The notes beneath the pieces were generated by a model that saw only the letters and a program-made list of their open reading frames with translations, searched no databases and was not told where the DNA came from. Source: Dipteris shenzhenensis (Eukaryota > Polypodiophyta > Polypodiopsida > Gleicheniales). From it: a stretch of 64,000 nt of DNA. A program made the translations under genes and the position numbers. The number at the start of each line of letters is the position of its first letter. The first letter of the stretch is position 1. Of this stretch, positions 11,371-22,339 are shown piece by piece. The stretch lies in NCBI GenBank assembly GCA_047967505.1, contig CM106540.1, one strand, 5' to 3'.

Positions 11371-12986
11371 ATGGAGCAATAAGCTAATGTGATGGCTATG
11401 CTAGATGACTCTGAGATCAGAGAATGGGTTTCTGATGTCACTTTGAATTTCAAAGGAAAGGAATATAGCCCCAATGGCTTTGGTAGGTGGACTCGATATC
11501 ACATGGGTAGAAGAGCTTGGTTTCTTCATCAAAAGGAAAAGAGACTCTTTCTACTTATGTCAAAAAGGGAGTTCAATGGTGTTGAAGATCCATGGGATGC
11601 TACTTTCTTCAAAAAAGATATGACTTCAAGCCTTGTAGTAGGCATAATAATTCAGCGAAAAGACACCTTTGTGGATATTTTAACAAAGAGTTCAGATCCT
11701 GAAGTTGGCGGTATGCATTTTATTGTGTCAAGGAGAGACGCAAAGACCTTTGTGATGCCTCCTCCTCAACCATCAAAGTTTCCAGAGCTGTAAAAGGGAT
11801 TGGAGACTCTTTCATATACTTGGGAGCAATTTCCTAGTGTGGTGGCAAAAAGGATGCATGCAAAGATAATGTTTGAATACGTCCATGGAAAGCATAAGAT
11901 ATCCTCAACATCAGAGGTCTTACAGAAGGCAAGGGTGACATGGACAACATTTGGTTCTCCAAATCCTGATTTGAAGCGAAAGGTCACAAAAGCAGACGTC
12001 GACACACTCACAAACTTTTATACTTCTTTGAGTGCAGTTGTGCCTAGGGGAACCCAAGAGCGGGAAGAAAGTATGACAAGCCTCAAGGTGGTGAGGGACA
12101 AATATGCCGACTACACTTCTATCATATTTCGTCCTGTTGAAGTGTTCAATGAGATGCTTGAAACGTGCATTGCTTGTGAGCGTGGACAGCTGACCTATGA
12201 AGCTCCTTTGTTTATCTCTGGCAAGTCAAAGGTAATGGATAAGAAGGAGTTGACGGCAAGGATGTGGAGGCCTGTAAAGTACTTACCTGATAAGTATGCA
12301 TCCATGGCAGCACAAAAAATTTAAAGAAAGAATGGTTTTTTGGAAAAAAAGACAAAGACCACTGCATGGAAGAATGCATCAATGTACAAGTGAGGCGTGA
12401 TGTAGTGCATAGTGCCATCAAGTATTTGCTGTCAGAGAAACAAATTCCACTTACTCATTGTAACATTGACTATAATGTGGTGAAGCATATAGCTTCTTTG
12501 TCAACACCCAAGGTAAAGCTATGGGCAAACAGGTGGATTAAAAAGGATGAAGATGGGTCGGAAATAGTAACCTCTTATATGAGAAAAGAGATCCCACAAC
12601 AAGTGGTTGCATATGTGGAAAGATTAATCAGCAAGATAAGAATGCCGATAGATATGCACCAAAGCTTTCAATTCAATGTAGAGGTTACGGCAGAGTCTGG
12701 AAAGCTTGTCAACTTCAGGGGAGTCTCAGAAGATGACTTCTTTAAGAATGAGTCAGCATGGGATAAGCCACAACTATTCTTTATCAATGAAGTTTTTAGC
12801 GATGATATCCATAACTTCATTGATAGAATAGTATATACCACCATTAGCAAAGTGGCGATTTGTAACATTGTCATATTTGTTGATAAAAAAGACAAAGAAG
12901 CCATGCAGGTTACTCTAGAGCGAGCATATTCATCAGATTTGAAGATCTATAGTGGTGTTTATGCAGCAAAGAGAGGCAAGAGATAA
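11371..12986 (+). pseudogene. Broken upstream coding region of the protease locus, unknown family
   Basis: A continuous coding signal is split by lesions. The first ATG (11,371) reads MEQ then TAA. The same frame resumes (ATG at 11,389), stops at TAA 11,791-11,793, and continues in frame to 12,324 (174 codons from 11,800). It then shifts by one base near 12,322 into a frame that runs to TAA 12,984-12,986 and, beyond it, straight into the next exon. I recognise no domain. The protein is mixed alpha/beta in character, with tryptophan- and lysine-rich stretches such as TWEQFPSVVAKRMHAKIMFE. Because the frame continues into the protease exons, it was probably the N-terminal part of the same protein. 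All three stops are TAA. It could instead be a separate decayed gene. Function is unknown. Confidence 0.55.
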
Positions 12987-15900
12987 TGTGGCATAGCGAT
13001 TCAAACTCTTGAATCATTCTTTCTGTGTATGCGGAGTCCCAACCCTGATCACTCCTTACAAAAGAACATAAGAGGGAATTCAAATAATTTGAGATTGATG
13101 CTAGAAGAGCAAGATATTCCCAGGTCCATACATTATCAAAAAAACAACTATGGAAGTCCTGCAAAAAGTGGGAGTCTCTTGCTTACCATGATGGAGAATT
13201 TGCTGCCGGCAAGTTGGGAGGTCACCTTGTGCAGGATGGGATATTTATTTGAGGATCTCCTAAGAAAAGGCAACTCCACCAATATTATTGAAAATAAGCA
13301 TTTCATGGCCTATTTCCAGCTTCAAGCAGATCTAACCACAGGCTATGAAAAAGAGATAGACCACAAGGACACCGATGACATGGATGATTACCTTGAAGAT
13401 CATAATGTCCCAGTTGTTGATGATGAAAAGATGGACTTACATGACCCATTCACAGAGAGGTTGGTGGATGAAGACAAATATGATGATGCCCTCTTTGATA
13501 ATTATGGCTCGCAGGGTTATGAAAAAAGGCCACTACGACAATACTTAGCGGTATGAACTTTCTATTTCTTAACTAAATACAATTTTTTAAATAAGATTTA
13601 AATTTAAAGATAATGAATCTAATCTCTCATATTTGTTTACAGGCAATAGAGGGAGAAGAAATGGATGAAGTCAATACGGAGGCACTCCCTTCTACTTCAA
13701 CAATGCAACCACCTCTAAATTTGATTGAAAAATCAAATTTAGCTGCATTAGATAAAATGGAGAGCTCATTTCAAGTTAAGATCGTTTTGAAACGAGAACC
13801 TCAGTATTTAAGCTTTGGTAGAGAGGAGGTTTCAATCCTCTCCAATCCTTTAAAAGAGGTTAATGACAATGTTATCTTAGCCATTCTCAGGTAATGTTTA
13901 TTTATTTATTGCTACTTCAATAAGCTAACATTTGTTTATTTATCCACATTTCAGTTATATATCAGTTTCCTAGTGCAGAATGCAAATCAATTCTATGAGC
14001 TAATGTTTGTTTATTTCTTGGTGCAGTGTAGTTATTTCTCAACTTCCTAGTACAGTGCAGCATCGTGTCTACATGCTCGATGCTCTCCTTTCTTCTATTC
14101 TTAGCTCTCCTCAAAAGACTATAGAAGATGTTTGTACCTGGTTAAGCCCTTTGAATTTAGATGGGGTGCGAGTCATCTTAATGCCTTATCATGAGGCGTA
14201 AGTATCAACTCTAACCTTATTTTTACTATTTCTTTGGCAAGTTTGTGTAAAACAATAATCATTTTTATTCTGGTCGTGTAGCTCACATTGGAGTCTGATC
14301 TTCTGGGACCTTGAACTCAACCATTTATGGTTTGTGAATTCAATAGAAGGCTATCATGCCAACTCCCCAAGGTAATTATTCTCTTAATATTTTTGATACT
14401 TTCTTATTTTGTATCTTATGATCATGACATATTAATATATTTCATATGTCATGCTGGACAGTGCTGCATATCAGCTAGTATCTGCTGTCAGAACAACCAC
14501 GGAGCAACAAGATCAAGTAGAATTCAAAAGACGTCTGCCAGTGGAGCAAAAAGATGGACACAGCTGTGGGTGGAGAGTCGCCTACAACTGCATGTTGTTT
14601 CTTAGAGAGATTTTTGATTTGGAGTTACCAGTCAAAATGGAATCATATACAGAAGCTGATCTGCTAGCATTTCGGGTTGAGAGTATTCAGCATCTAATTA
14701 CTACCATTGGGAAACAACATGAAAATATGACTACATTGCAGCATGTATAAAACCTTATCTTTATACTTGTATACTTGTTCCAGCCTTTAATTGGGATGTA
14801 TAAATCTCATAACTTTTTTATATTTTCTTCCAAAAGGAGAAGAGAATGAGTTTAATGAAAGCATGCTATCTTTATACTTTTATAATTATTTAAACCATTA
14901 ATTTTATTTGGGATGTGTAAATCTCATAACTTGTCTAATGAAAGCATGCTATCTTTATACTTCTATGATTATTTAAACCATTATTTTTATTTGGGATGTG
15001 TAAATCTCATAACTTTTTAAATTTTTCATCCAAGAGAAGGAGAGACCCACTCTAATGAAAGCGTGTATGAAACCTTTTTAAATTTTTGCTCCAAGCAGAG
15101 GAGAGACTTACACTAATGAAAGCATGTATGAAACCTTATCTGCTTGTTTAAGCCTTTATTTGGGATGTGTACATCGCATAACTTTTTTATATTTTTATGG
15201 CAGAAGGAGGATGTGGAGAACATAGCAAGTGAAGAAGAATACGATGTAGACTACTCCCTCAATAAGATGAGTCATAAAAATATGAATCTATTGGAGCAGA
15301 TTGGAAGTTCATTCACTGCTATGTTGTTAATTCGACAACAACCTCATTTTTTTGAATTTGGTGAAGAAGAGATTTCAATCCTCTTGAATCCTAAGAATGA
15401 GGTTAATGTCAAAGTCATTACAACCATCCTCAGGTTTGATGTAGCCTTTTCCTTGGCTTTATACTTTGCTTATTTTGAAGCTAATACTTTTTTTTAAATA
15501 TAGTAATGTTATAGCAAATTTTCCGCAAAATATACAAAGCGTTTCATATATGCTCGATCCTCGTATTTCGGAAGTGCTTAGCAACAAAGAAGAAACCATA
15601 GAGAATGTTTGCAAGTGGTTGAAGCACATTCCTATGAATGACGCACGAGTTATTTTTACAACATATTATGAGAAGTAAGCATCAAACCCTACTTGTTTTT
15701 TCTATTGCATTGCTAGAATTGTCTCAAACATAGTAATTATTCTTTATTGATAATGCAGCTCACATTGGAGTCTGGTAGTCGTGGACATCCTTGCGAAGAA
15801 GTGCTTCTTTGCAAACTCAATGACATCCGTCCATGGCAATGTGTTAGAGTAAGTATAGACTACACTTGTTGTCACTTCTTGACATGTAGATTGATATGCA

Positions 15901-17547
15901 ATGCACATATTCACTGTTGTTATATGTTTTGATATGCAGATCAACTCGAAAATTACTAGATGCTATCGACATAGTAATGCGGCAATGTGACTTGGCACAA
16001 CAAATAGAGTATATAACATGTCAGGTATCACATCAAGATAATAGCCACATCTATAATTGTGGATGGAGGGTGGGCTACAATTGCTTTTTGGTACTTGGTC
16101 AAATTTTTGAGATGCAAAATGACACCACACTATCAACATATACGGATTTGCATCTCTATGCATTTATAACATGTACCATTCGAGCAATCATTGATTGCGA
16201 AATGAATGCCATCAAAGAGTCAAAGAGGATAGATGACCTCAACTCTACAAACATGGCTTCATTAAAAGAATTGGGAAGCTCTTTTAATGTTAGGGTTATG
16301 ATTCAACATAGACCTCAGTATCTTGAATTTGGGGGAGAAGAGATTTCAATTCTCTCTAGAGCTTCAAATGAGGTCAATAACAACGTTATGATGGCCATTC
16401 TCAGGTTTGATACAAACTTTTTCTCTACTTGATAATTCAATATTTTGATTTAATCTAATAAGCTAATAAGCTAATATTCATTTATTTTGATTAAATCTAA
16501 TAAGCTAATATTCATTTATTTGTTGGTGCAGTATAGTTATCTCACGATTTGGTAGAGTCGTACAAAATCGTGCGTATATGTTGGATTCCCTCCTTTCTCC
16601 TATACTTAGCGATAGCAGAAAGACAATAGCTGATGTTTGTAAATTATTACAGCCTTTACATTTACATGGCGTGCGAGTCCTATTTATGGCATATCATGAG
16701 ATGTAAGTATCATGGCAACCTTTATTTTCATCTTATACTGGCACCATTGTGTTAAATAATAATGGTTCTTAATTATTCGTGTAGGGAACATTGGAGTCTG
16801 GTGGTTTGGAACCTTGAAGACAACTATTGTTGGTTTGTTAACTCGATTGCAGGCTTTCATGGCTCAGTGCAAACGTAAGTATTCTATTAATCTGTTGTTA
16901 CTTCTATATGATGTACCTTATGTGATAGATACACTAAGTTTTTTTAATATGTCACGATGAGCAGGTCGATTGAGAAGTTGGTATCTGCTATCAGAGAAAC
17001 AGGACAGTACAAAGACTCGGTAGACTTCCAAAAGCGTTTAGTAGTAGAGCAGGAAGATGGGCATAGTTGTGGGTGGAGAGTTGCCTACAACTGCATGTTG
17101 ATTTTCAAAGAAATTTTCTCACTTAAGCCACAGATCTCATCGGAACTCTCTTTGGAGCTCAAATATTCAGAGGAGGATATACAATTGTTTAGGGCTGAAA
17201 TCATTCGAGACCTAATTGCTGCCATTAGAATACAACGTGCAACTGAAGCAATACCAGAGCTTCCCTTTAAGGAAGAGGAGACTGAGTCTACTATGAAAGC
17301 ACTGCATACTACAGAAGAAGTAGAGACCCAATGTAAACCTACAGCACCACAGCCTCCACTGGAAGCATCAGAAGAGTTGCCACCGCCTCCGCTTGCATTT
17401 AAGGAAGAGGATACTGAGTCTACTCCGAAAGCACTACATACTACAAAAGAAGTAGAGACCGAGTGTACATCTACAGCACCACAGCCTCCATTGGAAGCAT
17501 CCGAAGAGTTGCCAGAGTCTCCACTAGAAGCATCACAAGAGTTGTGA
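12987..17547 (+). CDS. Spliced gene with three tandem Ulp1/C48-like cysteine protease modules
   Basis: Exons read by eye: up to 13,550; 13,643-13,890; 14,027-14,197; 14,282-14,371; 14,462-14,744; 15,204-15,433; 15,504-15,674; 15,759-15,848; 15,940-16,404; 16,532-16,702; 16,785-16,874; 16,965-17,547. All introns are GT..AG. From 13,643 the exons sum to 2,592 bases, an open frame of 863 residues plus stop. Each module has a lead-in (SSF..., PQYLxFGxEEISIL), a YMLD segment, an HWSL..WFVNS strand pair, and in modules 1 and 3 VEQxDGHSCGWRVAYN. These match the Ulp1/SENP order His, Asp/Asn, Gln, Cys, with the same His+17 spacing to Asn and, in modules 1 and 3, Gln six residues before Cys. The Ulp1 family cleaves SUMO or related conjugates, and many plant members sit in transposons. 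The acidic segment at about 13,360-13,540 precedes module 1. The true start is unknown because the upstream region is broken. Confidence 0.75.
13643..14744 (+). other. Ulp1-like module 1 (four exons)
   Basis: Exons of 248, 171, 90 and 283 bp. The lead-in carries SSFQVKIVLKREPQYLSFG. The 171-bp exon carries VYMLDALLSSILS and ends in the residues joined to SHWSLIFWDLE. Putative catalytic residues are His of SHWSL, Asn of WFVNSI (His+17), Gln of VEQKDGHSC (Cys-6) and Cys of HSCGW. All positions needed for catalysis are present, with Asn in the place where Ulp1 has Asp. A 459-bp intron containing degenerate direct repeats (GGGATGTGTAAATCTCATAA) separates it from module 2. Confidence 0.75.
15204..16190 (+). 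other. Ulp1-like module 2, diverged at the oxyanion-hole position
   Basis: Lead-in exon SSFTAMLLIRQQPHFFEFG, a 171-bp exon (YMLDPRISEVLS), a 90-bp exon (SHWSLVVVDILAKKCFFANS) and the first part of exon 15,940-16,404. His and Asn keep the +17 spacing, and Cys is present in IYNCGWRVGYN. Where modules 1 and 3 have Gln six residues before Cys, this module has Asn (DNSHIYNC). It is the most diverged of the three and may be weakly active or non-catalytic. It runs into module 3 without an intron, which shows that the modules belong to one polypeptide. Confidence 0.7.
16191..17250 (+). other. Ulp1-like module 3
   Basis: The lead-in (LGSSFNVRVMIQHRPQYLEFG) shares its exon with the end of module 2. 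A 171-bp exon, a 90-bp exon (EHWSLVVWNLEDNYCWFVNS) and the start of the last exon follow. The last exon has VEQEDGHSCGWRVAYN, nearly identical to module 1. His, Asn (+17), Gln (Cys-6) and Cys are all present. Modules 1 and 3 resemble each other more than either resembles module 2, so the order of duplication may not be simple. Confidence 0.75.
17269..17547 (+). repeat. Two 44-residue acidic, proline-rich repeats at the protein's C terminus
   Basis: A 132-bp unit starting AAGGAAGAGGA occurs at 17,269 and 17,401. Each encodes KEEETES..KALHTT then EVET, APQPPLEASEELP. The unit is translated in frame to the stop at 17,545-17,547. It is probably a disordered, acidic tail. Confidence 0.85.
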
Positions 17548-17639
17548 TGCATGTATGATGTTGTGTTTGTAGTTTTTGTTGATTATACACCAATTTGTGA
17601 CTTATTACTTAAGTGGCATAATCATGATATTTATATAAT

Positions 17640-17960
17640 TTCTTTATGCACACAATTTTATGATATGAATGTGTGATGATGTGATTATTTGGAAATAAAT
17701 CCTTGTGTGATGAGAATTCTGATATGAATATGTGATGATGTAATATTTGTAATATATTTATTTCATGCACACAATTTTATGATATGAATGTGTGATGATG
17801 TGATTATTTTAAAATAAATCCTTGTGTGATGAGAATTTTGATATGAATATGTGATGATGTAATATTTGTAATATATTTCTTCATGCACACAATTTTATGA
17901 TATGAATGTGTGATGATGTGATTATTTGGAAATAAATCCTTTTGTGATGAGAATTTTATT
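17640..17960. repeat. 118-bp tandem repeat, about 2.7 copies
   Basis: ATGCACACAATTTTATGATA begins at about 17,646, 17,765 and 17,883. Each copy continues GAATGTGTGATGATGTGATT and then AAATAAATCCTT. It lies directly 3' of the protease gene stop and may be part of its 3' region. Confidence 0.85.
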
Positions 17961-18156
17961 CAGTTGGACAGTCTCCACTCACTTAAAGTAGAGCATTCGC
18001 AATGCTTCTCTCACTTTATTCCAACCCTTATCCTTATCATCTCCACTCACTTAAAGTAGAGCATTCAATCTCCACTCGCTTTATTCCAACCCTTATCATA
18101 GTGAACACATCGTGCCACTCACTTTATTCCAACCCTTATCCTTATCGTAGTGAACA

Positions 18157-18660
18157 CATCGTGCCTTAGTGCACTTGTATTCTTCCATCCTAGTCCTTCC
18201 ACAAACACTCTCTTATTTCTTACATCCTAGTCCTTCTGAGTAACTTGTATTCTTCTATCCTAGTCCTTCTGCAAACACTTTGAGAGTCTTCTTTCATCCA
18301 TCCTGATAACCAAGTATTCTTCTATCCTAGTTCTTCCACAAACACTCTCTTCTTTCATCCATCCTAGTGCTTCTCATTAACTTGTATTCTTCTTGTATTC
18401 TTCTATCCTAGTCCTTCTGCAAACACTCTCAGAGTCTTCTTTCATCCATCCTGATAACCAAGTATTCTTCTATCCTAGCTCTTCCGCAGACACTCTCTTC
18501 TTTCTTGCATCCTAGTGCTTCTCATTAACTTGTATTCTTCTTGTATTCTTCTATCCTAGTCCTTCCGCAAACACTCTCAAAGTCTTCTTTCATCCATCTT
18601 GATAACCAAGTATTCTTCTATCCTAGTTCTTCCGCAGACACTCTCTTCTTTCTTGCATCG
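18157..18660. repeat. 148-bp tandem repeats
   Basis: GATAACCAAGTATTCTTCTA occurs at about 18,305, 18,453 and 18,601 (148-bp period). Shorter versions of TATTCTTCTATCCTAGTCCT lie upstream. Pyrimidine-rich; no gene. It abuts the small ORF at 18,696. Confidence 0.85.
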
Positions 18661-18695
18661 TAGTCCATCTCCCTTTCTTTATCATCTCCCCACCC

Positions 18696-19147
18696 ATGGA
18701 TGTCCTTGGCATTGTCGAAGACGTGGAGTTCGGAATTAACAATCTCAAAGAATGGATTGCTGACCAAGGAGCACAGAGAGAGGCCAGAATTCGACAAGGT
18801 TCTCCTTTGACACACATGGAGAGAGAGGAATTTGCTGCACAAAGGCACGCAGAGAGGGAGAGACTCTCAAGATAGCAGATAGTGAAAGACTTCTAAGACG
18901 TATGATAAAAGCACGACAAGATCTATTAGACTTCTTAAGTAACCTGCGTTATCGCAGCTCTCGTTATGGGCGATTTGATGCGGATGCTGAGAGAACAATA
19001 AGAGCCTCTCAGAGAAATTATAAAGAAACAATTTGTGATTGCTTAAACTTCTTCTTCACATGTAATTATGTTGAGGATACAGCTGTGGAGGCAGTGAAGG
19101 ATTGGGTTGTTGAGAAGATAAGAGAGACCAATGATGAGATCTTCTAG
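18696..19147 (+). pseudogene. Small charged helical protein split by a probable frameshift
   Basis: ATG at 18,696 opens 59 codons (begins MDVLGIVEDVEFGINNLKEW, ends at TAG 18,873). A second frame (formally ATG 18,902, 81 codons, stop 19,145-19,147) can be read back to about 18,860 as TLKIADSERLLRRMIKARQD, continuing the same charged helical style. One base lost or gained near 18,860-18,872 would join them into about 150 residues; an unrecognised intron is the alternative. No known domain. Composition (Glu, Arg, Leu, Asp) suggests a coiled coil or helical bundle. Function is unknown. Its position just after the protease locus may mean both belong to one unit. Confidence 0.45.
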
Positions 19148-19159
19148 ACTTAGATAAGA

Positions 19160-19425
19160 GAGACTGTATTAAGGTGTTTTTTGACACCATATGGCTTTGT
19201 ATTAAGGTGTTTTTGGACACCATATGGCTTTGTATTAAGGTGTTTTTTGACACCATATGGCTTTGTATTAAGGTGTTTTTTGACACCATATGGCTTTGAG
19301 TAATATGATCTACTTCTTGTACAAATGTGGTGTTAAGATGATGTTAAGAGAGACTGTATTAAGGTGTTTTTTGACACCATATGGCTTTGAGTAATATGAT
19401 CTACTTCTTTACAAATGTGATGTGC
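19160..19425. repeat. 33-bp repeats carrying a small inverted repeat
   Basis: GTATTAAGGTGTTTTTTGAC followed by ACCATATGGCTTT is repeated four times in a row from about 19,169 and once more at about 19,357. The last copy lies within a larger duplicated block (GAGAGACTGTATTAAGG..AGTAATATGATCTACTTCTT). Every unit holds GGTGT..ACACC, a potential small hairpin. Confidence 0.9.
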
Positions 19426-21000
19426 TCTTTTTGAAATGTACTCTAGTTTTCATAACATGTCACGCCATTTTTTCTAATTTGATTTTTTAAAATCTTACTT
19501 TTTTGTCTCTTTTAACAATGTGATGTACTCTATTTTTAACATCTCACGTCATTTTTTCTAATTTGATTTTTTTAAATCTTCCTTTTTAACTCAATGTTTT
19601 GTTTTATAAGAGCCTCTTTTTTTGAAATGTTTTATCCAGAATTATCTCACAAAATGAATTTGGACAGTGCAAGAGTCCAAAATTAATGAAATAGGTGTTT
19701 AGCCTCCCATTCCTTCTTGATGAAGGCTTGAGCCAATGCCAAGGAAATGTGTCATTTAACCTGCGATCATTGCCCCAAGGAAAATCATTTAGTTTGCAAC
19801 CAATCAAATTATAATATCATAAAAAACTTGTACCAATATTTTTCATTTCACAAGCTTAAAATTTCTATAGTTGAATGTATTGCTACAAATTTAGTCATCT
19901 ATGTAGCTTAAAGCTAAACCCATGAGATTCTCAATATTATGACCAAATTTGCATGACCCATGAAATTTTCAAATCCTTTGGAATACTTGCATAATGATTT
20001 CAGGTAGCTCCCATAGCCTTTGTAGCTGTCTCATGATAAAACATTACTCCTTTTGCATGCTTTATGCAAGAAGCTCCCATAGCTTTGTAGTCTCGTGGTT
20101 TGCATGCTTGCATATTTTATCAAGAATTCTTACCCATGTTATCCTATTTGATTTGATAAAGAACCCCTTTCACCTTGAGTTTTGTGACTTTGTTGAAAAC
20201 TTATCCAGCTATGCATATGAAATGGGTTTGATAGAAACCGACTTCTTACTCTAATTTGTACAACCATATTCGAAACAATGAATTTCTTGGGTGTCAAATT
20301 ATTTGTATCTCTTCACCAATCTTACTGCATGGTGTGGGGTAGGACCTCCCATGGGGTCCTTCCCTCATCATGTGTTCTCCAGTCCTGGGTTTGGGTGGGC
20401 ACACAAATGCAATACGCATGCCCATGTGCGCACACGTATGCACATGCAGATGCATTCATGGATGCACAAATGTACACACACACGCATGCACCTGCTTGCA
20501 CCCCCGACCAACATGCACACACACATGCACAAACACAAATGTATGCATTTGTTAGCATGAAAATAAACGTAAAAAGACACACCTAAGGGTAAGCCTACAC
20601 TTATACTCACCTTTCCCTTTATGGAAACCTGGAATATTCAATGCTGCATCATTTTGGCCATTATTCTCCGTTGGCAATTGGATGTGTGTGGAAATGCTAT
20701 TATACTTACAAATCCAACTTAGGAAGTTGCGAGTTTTAGTTGTATCTACTAATGTGGTGATGCCCTGCTCCACTTATTGAGGGAATGATTGCATCTGACT
20801 CTTCTTTAGCTCTATAGATGCCTTGACTACCACATTGATTATAAATGTGGACATTGAGGCAATTAATCACTTCAAATTGACATCTTTCATTGCCAACTAA
20901 GTTGACTGATCTTGCAAATCCTTTAGATAAAGAGAGAGCTTCTCAATTCAACCCCATGCTTAGGTACAGTAGCTTCATAAATATGAATGATTTCTAGTAG
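19426..21000. other. No gene seen; CA/ATGCAC-rich patch at 20,400-20,560
   Basis: Mostly AT-rich sequence with no supported coding region. Between about 20,400 and 20,560 there is a degenerate CACACA/ATGCAC microsatellite. Its overlapping short frames are by-products of the repeat. Confidence 0.5.
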
Positions 21001-21004
21001 CTTG

Positions 21005-21007
<3 letters not shown>

Positions 21008-21043
<36 letters not shown>

Positions 21044-21110
21044 CCCCTCCCCCCTCCCTCCCTCCCTCCCTCCCTCCTTGTCCCTCCCTGCCTGCTGCCT
21101 CCCTCCCTCC

Positions 21111-21152
<42 letters not shown>
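21008..21152. repeat. CT/CCCT microsatellite
   Basis: (CT)n at 21,010-21,041 and 21,121-21,151 flank a CCTCCCTC-rich core with a run of C near 21,110-21,120. Mixed polypyrimidine tract. Confidence 0.95.
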
Positions 21153-21155
<3 letters not shown>

Positions 21156-21339
21156 GGAAGAAAGGGAGCTCATTTTGGGCCTTTGGGTCAACTTTACGTC
21201 GATTAAATTAGGAAAAAGAGAAAAAAGTTGAAATTGTCAGGACAAGCAATAATATTTTAAGCATTAAAAACTATGAACTACAAATAAATCTTTTTGAGAT
21301 AGTGACATCGGCTCCCGACACCTCCAATGGTGCTATATG

Positions 21340-22330
21340 AAGGTTCAAGGAATGATATAGCGACGTTTTACAGAGTGTTTTTTCCACATACCGTCTTTTA
21401 AAGATAGTTTTTACCCAATGACAAAAAAAAATTCTTTTCATACATGTTTGATCCTTTGAAAGAATAAAAGTACAAGAGCATGTACATCAAGTTTGAAGCT
21501 CATATATTCATGTCCATGTTTGAGATGACAAAAATCAATGAAGAGCATTTACATCAATGGCTATCCTGACCCAAGTCTAGTGCACCAAACAAGTCTATCT
21601 CCAATTCTATACCGAGTTGATCTCCTATATCATCATCGTACTCTGGCATCGTATGTTCACCATAGACTTGATCATCTTCTTCAATAAAGTCGGGTGATTC
21701 TTGATGATCATCATCTTCTTCCTCAATATCATGATCTCCATCTTCCTCTCATATGATGTCATTATGCACATCTTCCTCTTGGCTCATATTGTGATATTCA
21801 TCTTCTTCACTAGATCCATCTAGATCAATTGGACCGGAAGTTGGTAGTGGCATCTCCATATCCACATCTCTATCTTCAAAAATTTTCTTACTTCATGGTG
21901 CAACTTGGATCACATACCACCATCTTGGATTAGAACGTCGATCCGGATGAAAAACCACCTATATTGAAGATGGGTGCCCAATGCCATCAATTATATGAAA
22001 CTATGCTTAAGTACATGTACCAATTGATTTTAAAAAACAAAAGATTCCATTAATTAAATCATTAGTATGCACCTACTCACAATGCTTGAGAAGAACAAAG
22101 ACCATCATAAATGGTTCTAAACCATTTTACATCAAGAATGAAAATACTAAATCATCTAAAATCAATTTCATAGATTTTGTATATGGTCCCACAATAATCC
22201 AACTGCAAGGAGAGAAGATTGGTATCTGAAGCACTTAATCGGCTATCTTGTGTGAAGTTAGCCATGACTCCACAATCATATGTGACTCTCTTTCAATCGA
22301 TGTGTTCCACAGTACAAAAATGTCATTGGT
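21340..22330 (-). pseudogene. CACTA transposase C-terminal remnant (DUF4216-like region plus acidic tail)
   Basis: Read on the minus strand, frames near 22,310-22,090 resemble the start of DUF4216 (RESHMIVESWLTSHK..). Near 21,960-21,890 the peptide VVFHPDRRSNPRWWYVIQVA matches the WWYVI.. motif that ends DUF4216. An Asp/Glu-rich tail follows (DGSSEEDEYHNMSQEEDVHN), as in the copy at 25,352-26,131. Stops interrupt all frames. It belongs to an older CACTA element whose other pieces lie beyond the inserted retrotransposon, at 33,012-35,976. The motif TATAGCGACG near 21,359 matches that element's subterminal repeats. Confidence 0.6.
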
Positions 22331-22339
22331 ATGTCTAGG

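Noticed and set aside
11380-12986. TAA codons in the protease locus as reassigned codons or as sites of U-to-C RNA editing
   Set aside because: U-to-C editing is known from plant organelles, not from nuclear transcripts. Other genes here use TAA, TAG and TGA as ordinary terminators or decay stops. Mutation is simpler.
20278-20610. Cys/His-rich ORFs resembling zinc-finger or metallothionein-like proteins
   Set aside because: They come from a CACACA/ATGCAC microsatellite; frames in all phases give the same Cys/His pattern.
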